Below, piece after piece: positions 11,621 through 24,559 of a stretch of 64,000 bases of DNA. Origin of the DNA: Rhyacichthys aspro. Its lineage: Eukaryota > Chordata > Actinopteri > Gobiiformes > Rhyacichthyidae. Location: assembly GCA_036850595.1 (NCBI GenBank), contig CM072152.1:124001-188000 (forward strand), written 5' to 3'. The notes beneath the pieces are model-generated. The model saw only the letters and a program-made list of their open reading frames with translations. It ran no database searches and had not been told where the DNA came from. Within the stretch, counting starts at the first letter, position 1. Each line of letters starts with the position of its first letter. The translations under genes and the position numbers were made by a program.

Positions 11621-11930
11621 GGGGCCTTATTTATAAATGGAATGTGCATGGAATCCTAACTAAAAGTTTACATACTGTAGCACCGCAAAGTTCTGTACGT
11701 AAATAAAACAAGGTGTGTGCACACCTGGGTGCAATTTCTGCTTTATAAATCCCACCTGAAGCCGAAAGTTGCAGAAAGTTGCACGTCACGCCATCTCCAC
11801 ACCTCCATTCAACCAAAGATGAGTGGGTTTTACCAACAAACCCAAAACTCGCTCACAGAACTGACCGGGAGCACGAGGAGATTATGCACCTGTGGATGTG
11901 TTTTACAGTGAATGCTGTTTTTCAGATTAC
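11620..11930 (+). repeat. Unclassified dispersed repeat, copy 1
   Basis: Contains a block with GTGTGCACACCTGGGTG and TTTATAAATCCCACCTGAAG that recurs, diverged and reverse complemented, near 27670-27730. Two copies in opposite orientation suggest a DNA-transposon-derived repeat. The family is not recognised. Confidence 0.45.
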
Positions 11931-12283
11931 AATGATGCAGCAAAACTGGCACTCCTCTTATAATGTAAACATATTAAATGTCATTTAAACTAATAAAACT
12001 ATTTGAACACATCAAAAACAAAACAAATACTTTAGATAGGCTATCCTTAAAACATTTCACTGGAAGAGTTTCCATCGCTGGTATTGTGACATGTAATGAG
12101 TGAAGAGCATTAGATGGAGGGAGAGCTGTGGCTTTAAAATAAAACACAAACCTAGACAAGATGATTTCCTTTTGACTATTATACAATACATATTTCAAGA
12201 CATTTTGGACAATAAGCATAACCTTCCAAAGTAAATAATTTGACACCTGTGGGTCTCAAATCTAGGTCACTCACATCCTAGTC

Positions 12284-13130
12284 CAGGGGTCAGCAAACCT
12301 AGGCAAGCGTGTCACTGTTAGCACGCGGAGACATAATCTGTGACATGCGGCACAATGTCAGTAAAAAAAAATATTTCGAGTTGCGCTCATTGTCGCATGG
12401 TGTCTGACGAGGCTGTTTGTGCGCTGGCTGCTTCTGTTCCGAGAGCACTCTAATTGACAGCCGCCATGTTGATTGACCAATGACAGCCACTCCTGTAAAT
12501 GTGTAACCCACTGATTGCGACCACTGTCTACTTGACTCCCACGCCTCACCCCCGCCTTTTTTGAACTGCCTTTGTTGCCAAACTGGAAATCTTCTCAAAT
12601 GACGTGGCCACCTCCTCCTTTCACTACTACAAACACCTGAGAGAGGTGTCTGCCCAGCGCACCATCCTGAATACATGCACAAACTGGAGTACAGTTCGAG
12701 CTTCAGCAGGTACGGGCCGATGTTCTCTTTTCTCATTAGACCTGGCAGCTTTGAAGGAGGTGATTTGGATTTGTCACTGTTTGAGTGGATCAACACAATG
12801 AACTTTGAAATGCAACTGATTAACCTAAAAAGAAAAGCGCTGTGGGTAACCAAATTCACAGAGCTGCGTAAAGAGCTTGAAAACACAGATGCAGACACAC
12901 AGTCTGGATCTTTCCTCTCTTCCTGATAGGTTTGGCCTCTCTTCCTGATAGAGGGCTATAGCAGTAACATTCCTATAGCCCTCCTTTCCGTGTTTGGCTC
13001 TATTTATCTGTGCAAACAAATATTCTCTCAAATGAAAAATGTACTCTCCCCCACTCACAGTCGTTTAACCATTGACCACTCTGAGGCATGTTTGCAGCTC
13101 AAACTAACAAAATATAACCCACAGATCACA
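12284..13130 (+). mobile_element. Collapsed hAT element remnant
   Basis: The segment starts with CAGGGGTCAGCAAACC, typical of the terminal inverted repeats of Charlie-like hAT elements. After about 300 bp it jumps to a transposase C-terminal piece on the + strand: LDLSLFEWINTMNFEMQLIN then LKRKALWVTKFTELRKEL, and further on a degenerate dimerisation region (FRVWLYLSVQTNIL, out of frame). The 5' end and the C-terminus are therefore joined by a large internal deletion. The matching right terminus could not be placed with confidence. Confidence 0.55.
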
Positions 13131-13401
13131 AAACTAAGCAAAGACAAACAAGGTCATGCATCACATTGAGTTGTTTCTTTGTGCATTTTAATGCTACCTT
13201 TTCATTATTAATAGTTTGTATGTTGATTTCGCTCCTATTACAAAGTTGAGCCAAGTGTGGATGTTGTGTAGCTTGCGTTGTTTTGTTTTTTTGCCAATAT
13301 TAAAGGCAGAATGTATTCAATTGTTTTGAGTTACCTCTTTTGATTAGTTGTATATTTTTCTTACAAGCCAATTGTGGATGTTGTGTTTCCTGCAGTTTTT
13401 G

Positions 13402-13402
13402 A

Positions 13403-13469
<67 letters not shown>

Positions 13470-13504
13470 TTATTATTATTATTTTATTATTATTATTATT
13501 ATTA
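13402..13504. repeat. (TTA)n microsatellite, about 103 bp
   Basis: A TTA/ATT trinucleotide array with two single-base interruptions (extra T) near 13470 and 13484. Confidence 0.97.
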
Positions 13505-14734
13505 AAGTTGCCAATATTTAATTAATGACAAGGCAGAATTTTAATAGTTGGTGTGGTTGTTCAGTAGAATGCATGAGTAACACTGAAAATGCTGCTGTCT
13601 GCTGTCAAGTTTATAAAATGACAGAATAAACTAGAAAATGAAAATGAATACTGTGTCACAATGTAATACTAAATTATGGCTGTTGTCATAGCTAGTAGTG
13701 GCACACTCAGTGCTTAAAACAAGTATTACAACACAAACACTTAGGCTCTAGAGCGTTTGCCAAAAAAAATAAGAATTTGCTTGCCGTTGAGTTGTTGTTC
13801 AGGGCTACCAGCAGAGCAAAAAAGAAAAAAGAAAAAAGTACACTTTGAAAAGATCATATTATTTTTTTGCTTGTCGTTCAGGAGTCATTAACAGGAGAAA
13901 AAAAACAGCACATAGGAAATTGAGCGCAAATGATTGATGATGCCGAATTTTTTTTTTCTCTTGCTGTTCAGGGCTTCCGTAGGGACCTCTGACAGAAGAG
14001 AAAATTTTCCAAGGACCCTCTAACAATCCTTCTGCTGATTAAAAAGTGTTTACTCGTAGATGCCATTGGAATTATTTAACTTTTCAACCTAAATACTTCA
14101 GACCTGGTTGATAGAAATTAATTTAAACACATTACATCTTTACAAGTTTGTTGTAACCAGTTCAAAGAGTATTGTATATTCCCCATTGCAGTTAAGGTGG
14201 AAAAGTATGGTAAGTGTTATGTTTATACAGTTTACAGAAATATGTATTGTTATTTCAGTGTTCAGTGTTATTTGGTATATTTACATAAGTGATAAAAGAG
14301 TACTGTGAAATGCATTACAAAGGTATAATGAATTTATTTTGGTTTTTTATTGTGAAGGGTGCTTAACAGGAAAAATACACTTATATTATATAAAATATAC
14401 GTATAATATACAAATATACACATATTTTTAGAAAAAATGACGAGTATGCCCTTGTTAACTATGTTTACAAAAATGAACAGTAAACGTTTATAAAGATTCA
14501 TCTGCCTCTGTCATCATTCTAGAAGGTTTCACTTCAAAACATTTTAGTGTCGAAACCCAGGAAGTTAGCCCACATGACGGAGCAACTCGAGCTGTACTGC
14601 CACAACTAAGCTGTAATCCTGCCTAGAGGAGGAGGTGGGCAAAGATGAACCAGATAACAACAAACTACATGAGTTCTTGTCAGTATAAACATTGAAGGAC
14701 AGTTTAATGGATTTTTTATATTAATTTAGACAAA
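13505..14734. other. Unassigned stretch before the BEL/Pao remnant; possible decayed 5' LTR
   Basis: No coding region. Around 14360-14500 the text (AGGAAAAATA..., TTGTTAACT..., ACAAAAATGAACAGTAAACG) resembles 21450-21530 on the other side of the BEL/Pao remains. The two could be diverged LTRs, but the match is patchy. Confidence 0.3.
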
Positions 14735-16380
14735 GGCATAGAAGATGGAACGTCTATGGCAGATCTGGATGATGAGATTTCCACTACACAGGATTACATG
14801 GACCCCAAAGTTTGCGCCACTAGAATCATGGAGGCACAGGAGGCTACAAGAGCATCTGCAAGAGCGAGAGTAAGCAATGCAAGCTCTGGTTCATTTGTGT
14901 CCCAGTCCAGACAAACTGTTTAACTGCCAAAGTTACTGATAGCTTTTACTGATAACTTTTCACAGAAATGATGCACTAGGCAAAACAGGCAAGTTCACTT
15001 ATCTCAGATCTTACCTGACTGGGGCAGCGGCTAAGAATTGCAAGTGATACTGGCAGGCAGTTACAGGTAAAGTCCAAAAGGTCTGAAATTCACTAGTAGT
15101 TGAAAGTATTTTTAGATGGGCTTTACAGGGACCAGTGTTGACCTCCAGTGTTACAGATGCCACTTGCATGCACATTAGCCTGACTGAAGATGCCCAGATC
15201 CCAAAACAGTTGCATGCATTCTGGGAGGTGGAGTGTCTGGCCATAATAAACAGTAATAATAAACAGCCTGAGAGCCCACGACTCATAGGTCCTAACTTTG
15301 AACAGACAACGACATTTATAGATGGCTGCTAAGTTGAGTTACCATGGAGACCAGACAGAGCTTCCACACAATTACAAGGTGGCAAAGGGGCATTTTGAGA
15401 GCCTCATGAGAAAACTGAAAACTGACGCAACCCTGTTTGCTAGGTACAACAATGTAATACAGGATTACCTGCAGCAAGGGATGTGTGAGGATGTTTCAGT
15501 GCCACAGGACCAAGAGACTGATACATATTACATGCCACATCACGCTGTTGTAAGACAGGACAAGGCCACCACTAAACTTAGAGTGTTGTTTGATGCATCA
15601 TCACACAATGAGGGCTGCCCATCCCTCAATGACTGCTTGCACACTGGACCTAACTTAAACCCAAATCTGCTGGACTTGCTGATCCAATTCAGCCTACACA
15701 AGATAGCCTTCACTGCAGATATCACCAAGGTTTTCCTGCAGATTTTCCCTGCAGAAAGAGACAACGATGCAGTTAGGTTCCTGTGGACGCATGGACCTCT
15801 AAACAAGGACAATAAAAATGAGGTACATGCCATGAGAATGAGCAGGATTGTGTTTAGTGTGTCTCCCAGCCCATTCCTGCTCGCTGCTTTTATAAGAAAA
15901 CACATGAAACAGTATCAAACAGAACAACCCAAGGCAGTACAGGCACTAAGAGACTCGTTATGTGTAGATGACTTTATTTCAAGCTCACCCAATATGCAGT
16001 AAGTTCTACATGTGACTAAAGCAGCGAAGGACATTCTGTCACAGGCAGGCATGAACCTGGGCAAATGGGTCACTAACTCAACTGATCTGAGAGCCATGTG
16101 GAAGGAGAGAGGAGTAGAGTTCACTGGAGAATCAGAGTCCTGTGGAAATGTGCTCAAGGTGCTAGGACTTGTTTGCAGACCACAGAAGGATGACTTTGTG
16201 TTTGATCAAAAGGGACTACAGTGGACATTTTAAAAGTCAAGGAAAACACAAAGAGAAGTGTACTACAAACCTCAGTGCATATTCTGCCTTTACTGTTTGA
16301 GTGAAGTGCCTTTTTCAAGAAATGTGGTAAAGAGGGCTCAGAACAGTTACCCCTTGATGTAACAGAAAAATGGGAACAGT
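14735..16380 (+). pseudogene. BEL/Pao retroelement: gag remnant and reverse transcriptase part of pol
   Basis: A gag trace is readable at 14756-15050 (including KFTYLRSYLTGAAAK at about 14988). A deletion follows, then pol from about 15130. From 15322 an open stretch of 226 codons carries Pao-type reverse transcriptase blocks: HHAVVR, LRVLFDASSH, FTADITKVFLQI and a catalytic block LCVDDFISS, where Pao elements usually have Y rather than C before VDD. A TAA interrupts at 16000, after which a continuation (AKDILSQAGMNLGKWVTNS) runs to 16233 and a frame-broken connection domain to about 16380. The copy is clearly dead. Confidence 0.8.
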
Positions 16381-17069
16381 CCCTGGGCGTCAGTAGGCTT
16401 GTGATTGGCCAAGAACTCCCCGTCCCTGCGTTGGAGTTGCTCCTATCTCCATTGAATGTTCATTTCTTAAAATTGCTTAGCAGCAGATGGCATCATTAGA
16501 GCATGATTTTTTCAAAAAACGATTGCTTTTGCAACATACTATATGGGGTCAAAACCATTTTTTTCAACTACATGAAAATATATTAGGTACTGGAGTTTTA
16601 ATACTGATCTTTTAACTTGCAAAAGCTTAAGAAACAAAGTGGTATTAGAACTACATAAAGAAAAGGCCTCATACTACATTCAACTTAAAAGTAATGCTAG
16701 GAGCAACAATAACGTAACCTTGCGCTGCAGCTGGATTCTCGCAAGATTTAGGAGTTTACAAACTCATGTAAATCCATTTTGTATCGCGCCAAGCAAACTG
16801 CTTGATTCGACAAACCATGGGCTCTTGTGACCAATGATGTGGCAGCACGAACAGGAAGAGGTGGGTTTTGTCGTTGCTAGTGCCCTCTTCTCCTCTTTGT
16901 TATCAACATGGCTAAGCCGAAAGACATTAGCGTTGATGGTGTTGTCAAATCAGTTTTTTTTAATCAGAAGTAGAGAGTATTTCTTCTTTGAAAGACGCAC
17001 AAGGAGTGGCACGTCATATCGTTGCTATGATTGGAAACATCATAGTAGGCAAATACAAGTCTGTGCTTC

Positions 17070-17180
17070 ATCAAATCACCACCAAGTTTTCGACAGAAGG
17101 CCCCTCCCTTTTGCAAACGCTTTCAACGGGAGCCTTCCCAGATGGTACTGCAAAATAGACTATGTTCTATCTGGCAGAGT
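17070..17180 (+). repeat. Module shared with 38820-38930, copy 1
   Basis: Includes ACCAAGTTTTCGACAGAAGG, TTTTGCAAAC and GGGAGCCTTCCCAGA, also present with few changes at 38820-38930. Here it also precedes LINE reverse transcriptase sequence. Confidence 0.65.
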
Positions 17181-17234
17181 CAGGTTAACAATAACTCACT
17201 TTGGAAACATTTAAACAATCTGACTAATAAAACA

Positions 17235-17897
17235 AATAAACACAAAGGGATTAGGGAACATATATAACATGAACAGCTGCTTTCTTAAAACATACAGAAC
17301 TGTGCTAGATAAACCACTTACACTTCTTGTCAATCTTTCCATAAGAACTTGTATATTTCCTTCAGGCTGGAAAAAAGCTGTCATTGTACCAGCATTTAAA
17401 ACAGGTGGTCAGGAATCTATGTGTGTATGTGTCCTATTTCTATTTTACTCATTCTATCTGAGGTAATTGATCACTTAGAAGCCAGTCAGCTCCTCCACCT
17501 ACAGCAGTGTGGCTTTAGACTGGGTTATTCAACTGAAATTGCAAACTGTTGTTTAATTGAAAATGTGAAAAAGTCCCTGGACAGGGGTGATGTGGTGGGA
17601 GCTGTATTCCTTGACATTACAACGGCATTAAATCCTAGCTTGCTTTTAACCAAAATTACGTCTTTTAATTTCCCTATGGAGGCAGTACATTGGTTTGCGT
17701 CATATCCTCAGGCTAGAGTACAGTGTGTCAAAGTCACCCAGGATAAATCCTTGCTCTTGAACATCAAAATGGGCATCCCACAGGGCTCTATACTTCCTTT
17801 GCTGTTTAGTCTCTTTACAAATGACCTACCTTTAAACTGCGTAGGTGCCAGCTTCCAACTTTGCGTGGATGATGCAGTTCTTTATGCACCCACCTAG
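17235..17897 (+). pseudogene. Non-LTR (L2/CR1-like) reverse transcriptase fragment
   Basis: Two overlapping frames join to a reverse transcriptase: FPSGWKKAVIVPAFKTGGQ, then (shifted) HLEASQLLHLQQCGFRLGYS and NIKMGIPQGSILPLLFSLF, and a catalytic block LCVDDAVLYAP in place of the usual YADD. A frameshift separates the blocks near 17430, and the fragment ends at a stop right after the catalytic block. Clade assignment is tentative. Confidence 0.65.
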
Positions 17898-19149
17898 TCA
17901 CCAGAGCTTGCTGCGACAGTGACTCACTTAAAATCAGTTGGTGCTAATCTTGCAAAGACAGTTTCTGTGTGTTTTTCTATTAAGAAATTTGACATAAAAG
18001 AAAGATTTAAAATTAAAACGTCAAAACCTCCACAGCGAGTCATGAGTTAGAATAGCGAGCATTGAGAACGACGATCAAGAAAGCGTATATTAACATCTAG
18101 TTAGCATAGCGGTTTACGCTCACCCGCCCTCGGTTCGGCCCCTCTGTCTCTGCTGGGCTCTGCCCACTTTCCGGCTCTTTTCAAATCTTCAGTGTGTGGA
18201 GTTAGGCTCTGACCAGGGGTTTAGTTACATGCTACACAGGTAGTACTCGGCTACTCCCATTCCGCGCCTCTCCCCCCGCTTACTGTGGCCAGTGTCCCAG
18301 GAATGGACATTGTGCATATGCTACTACGAGAGCTGCTAAACGGGGAGCGGAGGCTGAAGTGAAGGCAATTCGCTCTGAGCCTGCCCGGTCCTCTCCGTTC
18401 CCTCCACGCTGCCACAGTCAAATCATAAAAGACTGTGTCCTTCACAATCAAGAGTCCACCGCCCCTCTCTCCCCGCGCCGCTACCGTGCCCAGTGTCTAA
18501 GACACTGCTCTAAGCTAAGGAGTGTTCTAACATTACTTCTACGAGCTAGTGTGAGAGCACCATGTCGATTTCGAACACAACTAGGACAAATTTTGACAAG
18601 TTTTGACAAATATAAATATTCACTGTGATTGAGATAACTCATACAACATAATCTTTAAGGATGACACTTACCTTGTGCTGTAGCTACGGCGACTCCAAGA
18701 TGCACGAAGATACCGGTCTATAAGCCATGCAGAGGCAAAAGCCCGCTCAAAATGTTGTTTTTTATCAACACACTTTAATTGTTTTTTATTTACAGGACAA
18801 CCACTCAGACCAAATAAATATTAAAATTGTTTTCACTTAAAGCAATATAATTTGTATTGTATACAGAGCTTTGAATATAATACAGGGTACTTAATAGTGA
18901 ACAAAAAGATATGTAATAATTAAAATAAAGTATATATTAATTATTTTAAGTATTTTAAATCAAAGTTGTGTCTGCAACACTTTTTACAGTGGGCCAGGAG
19001 TTGTAAATTACCCTAAGCTCTAAACTTTATATGTGGCACATCATTTGCAGATTTTATATTTGGAACTATGTTTGACTGCATTGTCCCTGACAAATAAATA
19101 AATAAAAATAAACAAAAAATAAAATACATTTTTAGTTACAGAGAGCAAA

Positions 19150-20185
19150 ACTCCTGAGTGTTGCCAAAAAATCACAAATACTCCAAGCTAGTAGTTCACT
19201 ACTGTCATGAAAAGGTGATGCATTCTGGTGTTAGAGATATTTTGATTCAAGTCACAGACCATAACTGGATTTTGAGAGGGAGACAGCTTGTCAAACACAT
19301 TGTCTCAGGTTGTTACATTTGCAGAAAACTGAAGGTTAAAGCAGCACAGCCCAGCAGATTACTGCTCCTTTCCCCCAAGATAGAGTAACTAAGTCCCCTC
19401 CATTTGAAGTTACTGGAGTAGATTTTGTGGGACCTTTTTATATTTAAACTAAGGGTCAGCCTTCTAAGGCATACACTGCACTGTTTACAAGTGCAGTAAC
19501 AAGAGCAGTTCATTTGGAGTTGGTATCAGATCAGACTGCTTAGAACTTCCTATTAGCCTTAAAGAGATTTATTGCAAGATGAAGGATATATAGGACCATT
19601 TACTCAGATTATGCAAGAACATTCAGAAGAGCAGACGAGGATGTGAAAGAGTTATGGCAGAGGATTAAAGGGTCAGGGCTCACAAAGTTTTTTACTGGTA
19701 AGGGGATTACATGGAAATTTATTGCTGAGCGGGCAGCTTGGTGGAGGAGCTTCTGGGAGAGGCTTGTGAGATCTGTAAAAATATGTCTGAAAAAAGTTCG
19801 GGGAAAGCCTCATTGAACTTTGAGGAACCAGTTCTATTCTTGCTGAAGTTGAGGCAGTGTTGAACTCGAGACCTCTGTCGTATGTACACAGTGACACTTT
19901 AGAGCCCCAGCCACTGACTCCTTCCTTTTTCCTGGTTGGAAAACGCTTGACATCCCTTCCACCAAAATTTGTTCCTTCACCAGCTCAGGTAACCACAGCC
20001 AACAGTGAGGAGCTGGGTCGAATGTGGAAATACCAGCAGAGACTTTTAACCAGCTTTTAGAATATCTGGCGCAGAGACTACTTAATGGACCTAAAATCAG
20101 CCCACAAGTGTGTGACTCCAACCCCTACTCCACTTAAAGTAGGAGATGTTGTTCTGATAGGGGAGGACCACACACCCAGACAGAC
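19150..20185 (+). pseudogene. BEL/Pao integrase and C-terminal domain (broken)
   Basis: The HHCC zinc-binding module is read at 19190-19340 (VHYCHEKVMHSGVRDILIQ and CYICRKL). Stops and shifts follow through 19384-19560. The catalytic core returns with YSDYARTFRRADEDVKELW and AERAAWWRSFWERLVR (about 19595-19815). A C-terminal segment at 19836-20185 reads AEVEAVLNSRPLSYV, PSFFLVGKRLTSLPP and a C-terminal domain with VGDVVLIGEDHTPRQ, broken by a stop after LLTSF. It is interrupted at 20186 by an hAT insertion and continues at 21330 with TWKMGRITDVFLGRDGLI. Confidence 0.8.
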
Positions 20186-21321
20186 CAGTGGCGGAGCTAG
20201 ACTTTTAAAAAAGGGGTGGCCAAGAGATTATTTGGGGTTTTCATATACAAAACATTCAATTAAGACAAAAATAATAGTTCTGTCTCACCCTCATCTTTTT
20301 CTAAAACTGAATTATATACTGTATATCATCATAGCATATATTAGTTAGCATAAAAGTCATCACACAATCTGAATTAGGCAGTTTACTGTCTCTGCTCTCA
20401 CCTGCTGGGGACACATTTGGTTCTTGTGTTTGTTCATCTTCTTGACTTCCCTGTCCATCTCCTGCAAGTCAATCACTAAGACAGACACTGGGGCTGAGAG
20501 CTGTTTGGTCCTGATCTGCACCTGATTTTGGCTTCTTTTGAAAAAAATTGGTAGATATCCCCTTTTCTCTCCAGACTGTCCCTATACAGAGGAAAGCCTG
20601 GTTACAATTACACCTCATATACAAAGCAAAATTTGGTACAGTTTAATTTAGCTTATATTTGCCATGAGTGTACTACAAAACAATTACTAAAACAATGACT
20701 TTATAGAACTACTAAATTGAACTACATTAACGTTTATTTGACACCATGAAACTGTTAACTGTTAGTGCTGTTAAATTCACTGCCTCAACTATAAAAAGAC
20801 TTATAAGCACTTAAGGCAATTCTACAGTATCTGCACGATAATAATGGAGCTTTTAATAAGGTTAGCTGTTTTTTGGAGCAATGCGCTGCATTACAGATTA
20901 CTAGATGAAGAGAGATTACCAAAAATTAGGCTAGTTTTAAACATTCCAGCGTCTTCTTTACTTCCACATTAACTTCATTGCCTTGTTTGCTTAATTTACC
21001 GATAAAAGACGTACATACCGCAAAATGCTCTTCATCGATGTCGGTACTATGTGCCAACCTGTGTTTTGCAGCACGAATGAACCACGTGTCATCTTTAACC
21101 AATGAAAACCAGAGTCCAGTAGGCACGACCTAGCTGCGTCAGGGTGCATTCACGTGCGCTGGCAATGTACGAAATTAGAGTTTTCCTCGGAAAATGTTTA
21201 GAAGAGTCTAACAGCGGATTATCGCCACATTGCCATCTGCAGCGGGGTGGCACCGGGGGTGGCCAGGGCTTTGTTGGAGGTGGCAATGGCCACCCCGGCT
21301 GCCCCGCTGGCTCCGCCACTG
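20186..21321. mobile_element. Non-autonomous hAT element with intact ends, nested in BEL/Pao
   Basis: Starts CAGTGGCGGAGC and ends GCTCCGCCACTG, perfect inverted repeats, flanked by the identical 8-bp duplication AGACAGAC (20178-20185 and 21322-21329), the hallmark of hAT insertion. It is 1136 bp long. No transposase frame is recognisable inside, so it was probably mobilised in trans. It interrupts the C-terminal domain of the BEL/Pao pol gene and so is younger than that retroelement. Confidence 0.93.
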
Positions 21322-21329
21322 AGACAGAC

Positions 21330-21440
21330 CTGGAAAATGGGTAGAATAACAGATGTTTTTCTAGGCAGAGATGGTCTCATTTCTTCATGTAATGTTTGCA
21401 CATGTCCTGCACAGTTATTATATCCCCTACAGGTATGTTA
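21330..21440 (+). pseudogene. BEL/Pao pol C-terminal end, displaced by hAT insertion
   Basis: TWKMGRITDVFLGRDGLI follows the hAT right end and its target duplication. It continues, in the sense of the gene, the GEDHTPRQ that stops at 20185. The last codons are lost soon after, near 21400. Confidence 0.8.
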
Positions 21441-24400
21441 AAGTCATTCTGACTTTTCAGGAAAAATATAATGAATAAGTCCTTATTGTTAATTGTTCCT
21501 GTGTTCACAAAAATGGACAGTAAACGTAGGAAAGTTGGGCATGTTTATGTGAAAAGGAGGGCCAAAAGTTTGCATGACTCACCTGTTGAAATTGGGCCTT
21601 CAGTCCTAAACCTAATAAGGTAATAAGTAAGTGAGAGTTATTGGCTCAGAATACTTTATTTCTGGTTCCCATTAATAGTTATTCACTTTTTAAATGATAC
21701 ACCATAACTTTATTAATTAATTAATTTATTTATTTATTTTCACAGACCCCCAACCTATAACTCGCAGACATTAGTTTGAGAATCTCTTTATATAAATATA
21801 ATAATTGGTATTTGTCTTAAACATTACAGTGGTGAAATGATTTTTTTAATCTAAAACTTTAACGAGTCACTTTGCCATTTCAGATAATTCTTTGACAAGA
21901 GTACAGTGTGTCGCCAGCCCTGATATTCATGTGATGCGTGACTTCTCAGCAAGTAAGACAGGAGAGAGGAAAAAAAACATGGTGGCCTGTAATGGCTGAA
22001 AATTATTGTACTTTCTTGCGGTTTTGGAGACAGATTTGACATTGCTAAACACTTTAAAGACACAGAAAACACAAAAGCATAAGCAAAAGGTTAGAGAGAA
22101 GTTTGGGATGGATTTCACTTGTGGGGAAAGTTACAAGAAAAGAGCCCATGCAAAACAGAACTTCTAGTAAGTGTCGCTGAATCATTTCTGTAGTAGTTTA
22201 ATAATTTATGAAGTAAAGCTGCCGCTAACGTATCTCTCTGTCTTTTCTTCGTTTTATAGGCTACAACTGACAGCTAGTATTTATATGGTTATGACATAAA
22301 ACAAGCTTATTACCTACACCCTCCAACGGTCACAAAAATACTTAGTAGTAAATACTAGTACTTAATAGTAAATAATTGTTTCTGCCAAGTTTTAGAGCTC
22401 TGCAAACTAGTGTCTCTTTATGTCCTTTGACAGCTGCTCAAATACATGTTATATTTCAGACAAATACAACAATGTATTTGTGAAGTTGCTTGTTGTTCAT
22501 TAGCTACATTAGCTCGTTTTACAGTCATTTACAGCTTCTGCTTTTGTGACCAATGGCTGTCGGTGCTGACCTTTACCCTCCATAAAACTCTGGACAGTAC
22601 GTTAACCATCAGAGGGAGATAAAGAAGCTGCCACAGGTTTGTCTAAAATATTTTACTCTAGTTTCTGTCAGTGCTGTGCTCAGGTTTGTGAACACATGAC
22701 AAGATAATGTTTTATTAGAATTAACAGTGGAGAAATTTTACAGAAATAATAAAGCCAATACAAGTTCAAAAACCAAGGGCATATAACATCATAGTAAAGG
22801 TATGGAAAGTGTAAACAGAGAATAAAAGTGTAACATACAGTGTGTTGTTTCTCCAGGTACAGACAATGTTCTCTGTACAGCAGAAGACAGAGACCTACAG
22901 CTACATAACTAGAAGGAGACTCTTCACAGAGGCCTCAGTCTACGGCCTAAGTATATAAAGGACTGCTGCTCCACTGTCTCAGTGTTCACAGCTGCACTGA
23001 CTGCCGTGTTTACCTTACACTCAGTTTACATATGTCCCTGTTCTCAGAGTAGTAGTAATGTGACAAGACAATCCAGTTCTAAGTAGCTGTATCTTATATG
23101 ATTGTGTGTAACATACTGACATTTATTTGCTATTAACCAAATAAATACTTCATGCATCATGACACTTTCTCTCTGTTCAGTGTGTGGACTGTATATTGTC
23201 TCTGATAAAGTGTGTTTTGTTGGTATGTCGGTATGGTAGGTATCTTCCTATTGTTCTAGGAGCACAGCCATCTAGAGTCAGCATGGACAAGTCTGGTCTA
23301 GTACATACATACAACTGCAGTTACAACACAAACATATGTATATTATAATATTGTTTTGACCAACAAAACACATGGCTCTGAGCTTTGCCTGTGTCTTGTA
23401 GCTGCTGCAGCCTTTCTTCTCCTCACTCTGCCCATGACTCTGGAGTCACACGCACTTCTTCAAAAGCAGAGCTGAAGTTTATTTTGAAGACTGGAAGGAG
23501 AAGTATGTTTGTGAAAAAACCTAAAACTCTGGTGGAAATAAACCGGACTAACTGTAGCTGGCTAATTCATCTCAAATCCAGTGTGATGTTTCTTAATAAC
23601 AACAGCAACTGATTGTACGTGTCTTAATATAATAATAATATTCTTTGTTAGTGAGTAAGGGCCGAAAATGACTGACGGTTGGTCAATGTTTAGCCTTTAG
23701 CTTTTTATCAAAGATCACTATGTTTTGAGATGAATACAGTTGAATACAGACTATGACAAATATATTTCTCTTTTTCTCTACAGGTTAGTTATCTAAAGTT
23801 GTAACTTTGCAACCTCTCAAAAAAAACTCTACCAAGTGATAAGCTCTTTTCGGAAGTAAAGCACATCGAGATTTTGAACATGATACATATACAGTAGCCT
23901 TAGCCTACTACACAAACAGCAAATTAAGACAGGACTCTTGCAGAGATATAGCTGCACAAAATGTTATATTGTTATATAATACTCTACCGTGTCAGTCTCA
24001 CAGGTCAGTTTGCAGGATCAGTTCACTTGTTCTGTCTTTGTTAACCTTTTAATGAAAACAGAGCTCTGTGACTTTGGACTTGCAAAGCAAAATGCAGAAA
24101 AACTACAACCTCAGGTAGCCCCCTTATGGCCAAAAAAATGCAAAATGCCTCTTTAATTACTTTTTTAAAAAGGAATAGTATTGGTTAAGGTTTCCAGCAG
24201 CAAGTGACCAGGTTGTAATACAAGGTACAAGATGATTGAATGTAAAAACTCACGTGTAGGGGAGGAGCATTCCTCCTCCAGGTCTTTGATTTGTTGGCTC
24301 TTAAACACTGAGGTGAGCTTGAGAGATGAAATACTTGCTGTGTTCCTGCAAAGTTACCCGTTTGGTCCGGCTTGGCTTCAATTGGAGCAAGAGCTGTCTT

Positions 24401-24540
24401 AAGCTTGGTTCTGAGTTCAGCCGTCTGCTTCTCAGTTGGCTAAGCTAGCTTCTGCTAGAGTAGAGCTGTGATGGTGTCAAACTTTAGGCTAACATATTTG
24501 TTCCTCTGAATGCTTAGACTCTGTTCCTCTGAATGCTCTG
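21441..24540. other. Unassigned intron sequence
   Basis: Contains a patch (21450-21530) similar to 14360-14500 and otherwise no recognised coding or terminal-repeat signal. Short reading frames at 22.0 and 23.4 kb look like chance. Confidence 0.4.
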
Positions 24541-24559
24541 AACCTAAATGTCCCCTAGT

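Larger units (their letters stand above)
16381..19140. mobile_element. Composite insertion splitting the BEL/Pao pol gene
   Basis: BEL/Pao similarity stops near 16380 and resumes near 19150. In between lie unassigned sequence (16381-17070), a 110-bp module shared with 38820-38930, a LINE reverse transcriptase fragment (17235-17897), a block related to the TTAA-flanked element at 41706-43006 (about 18110-18240, opposite orientation), and AT-rich filler (18640-19140). I did not find a single pair of ends bounding the whole insertion. Confidence 0.5.

Noticed and set aside
12299..12898. 199-codon - strand frame
   Set aside because: It lies antisense to a recognisable hAT transposase C-terminus on the + strand, and its product has no domain features.
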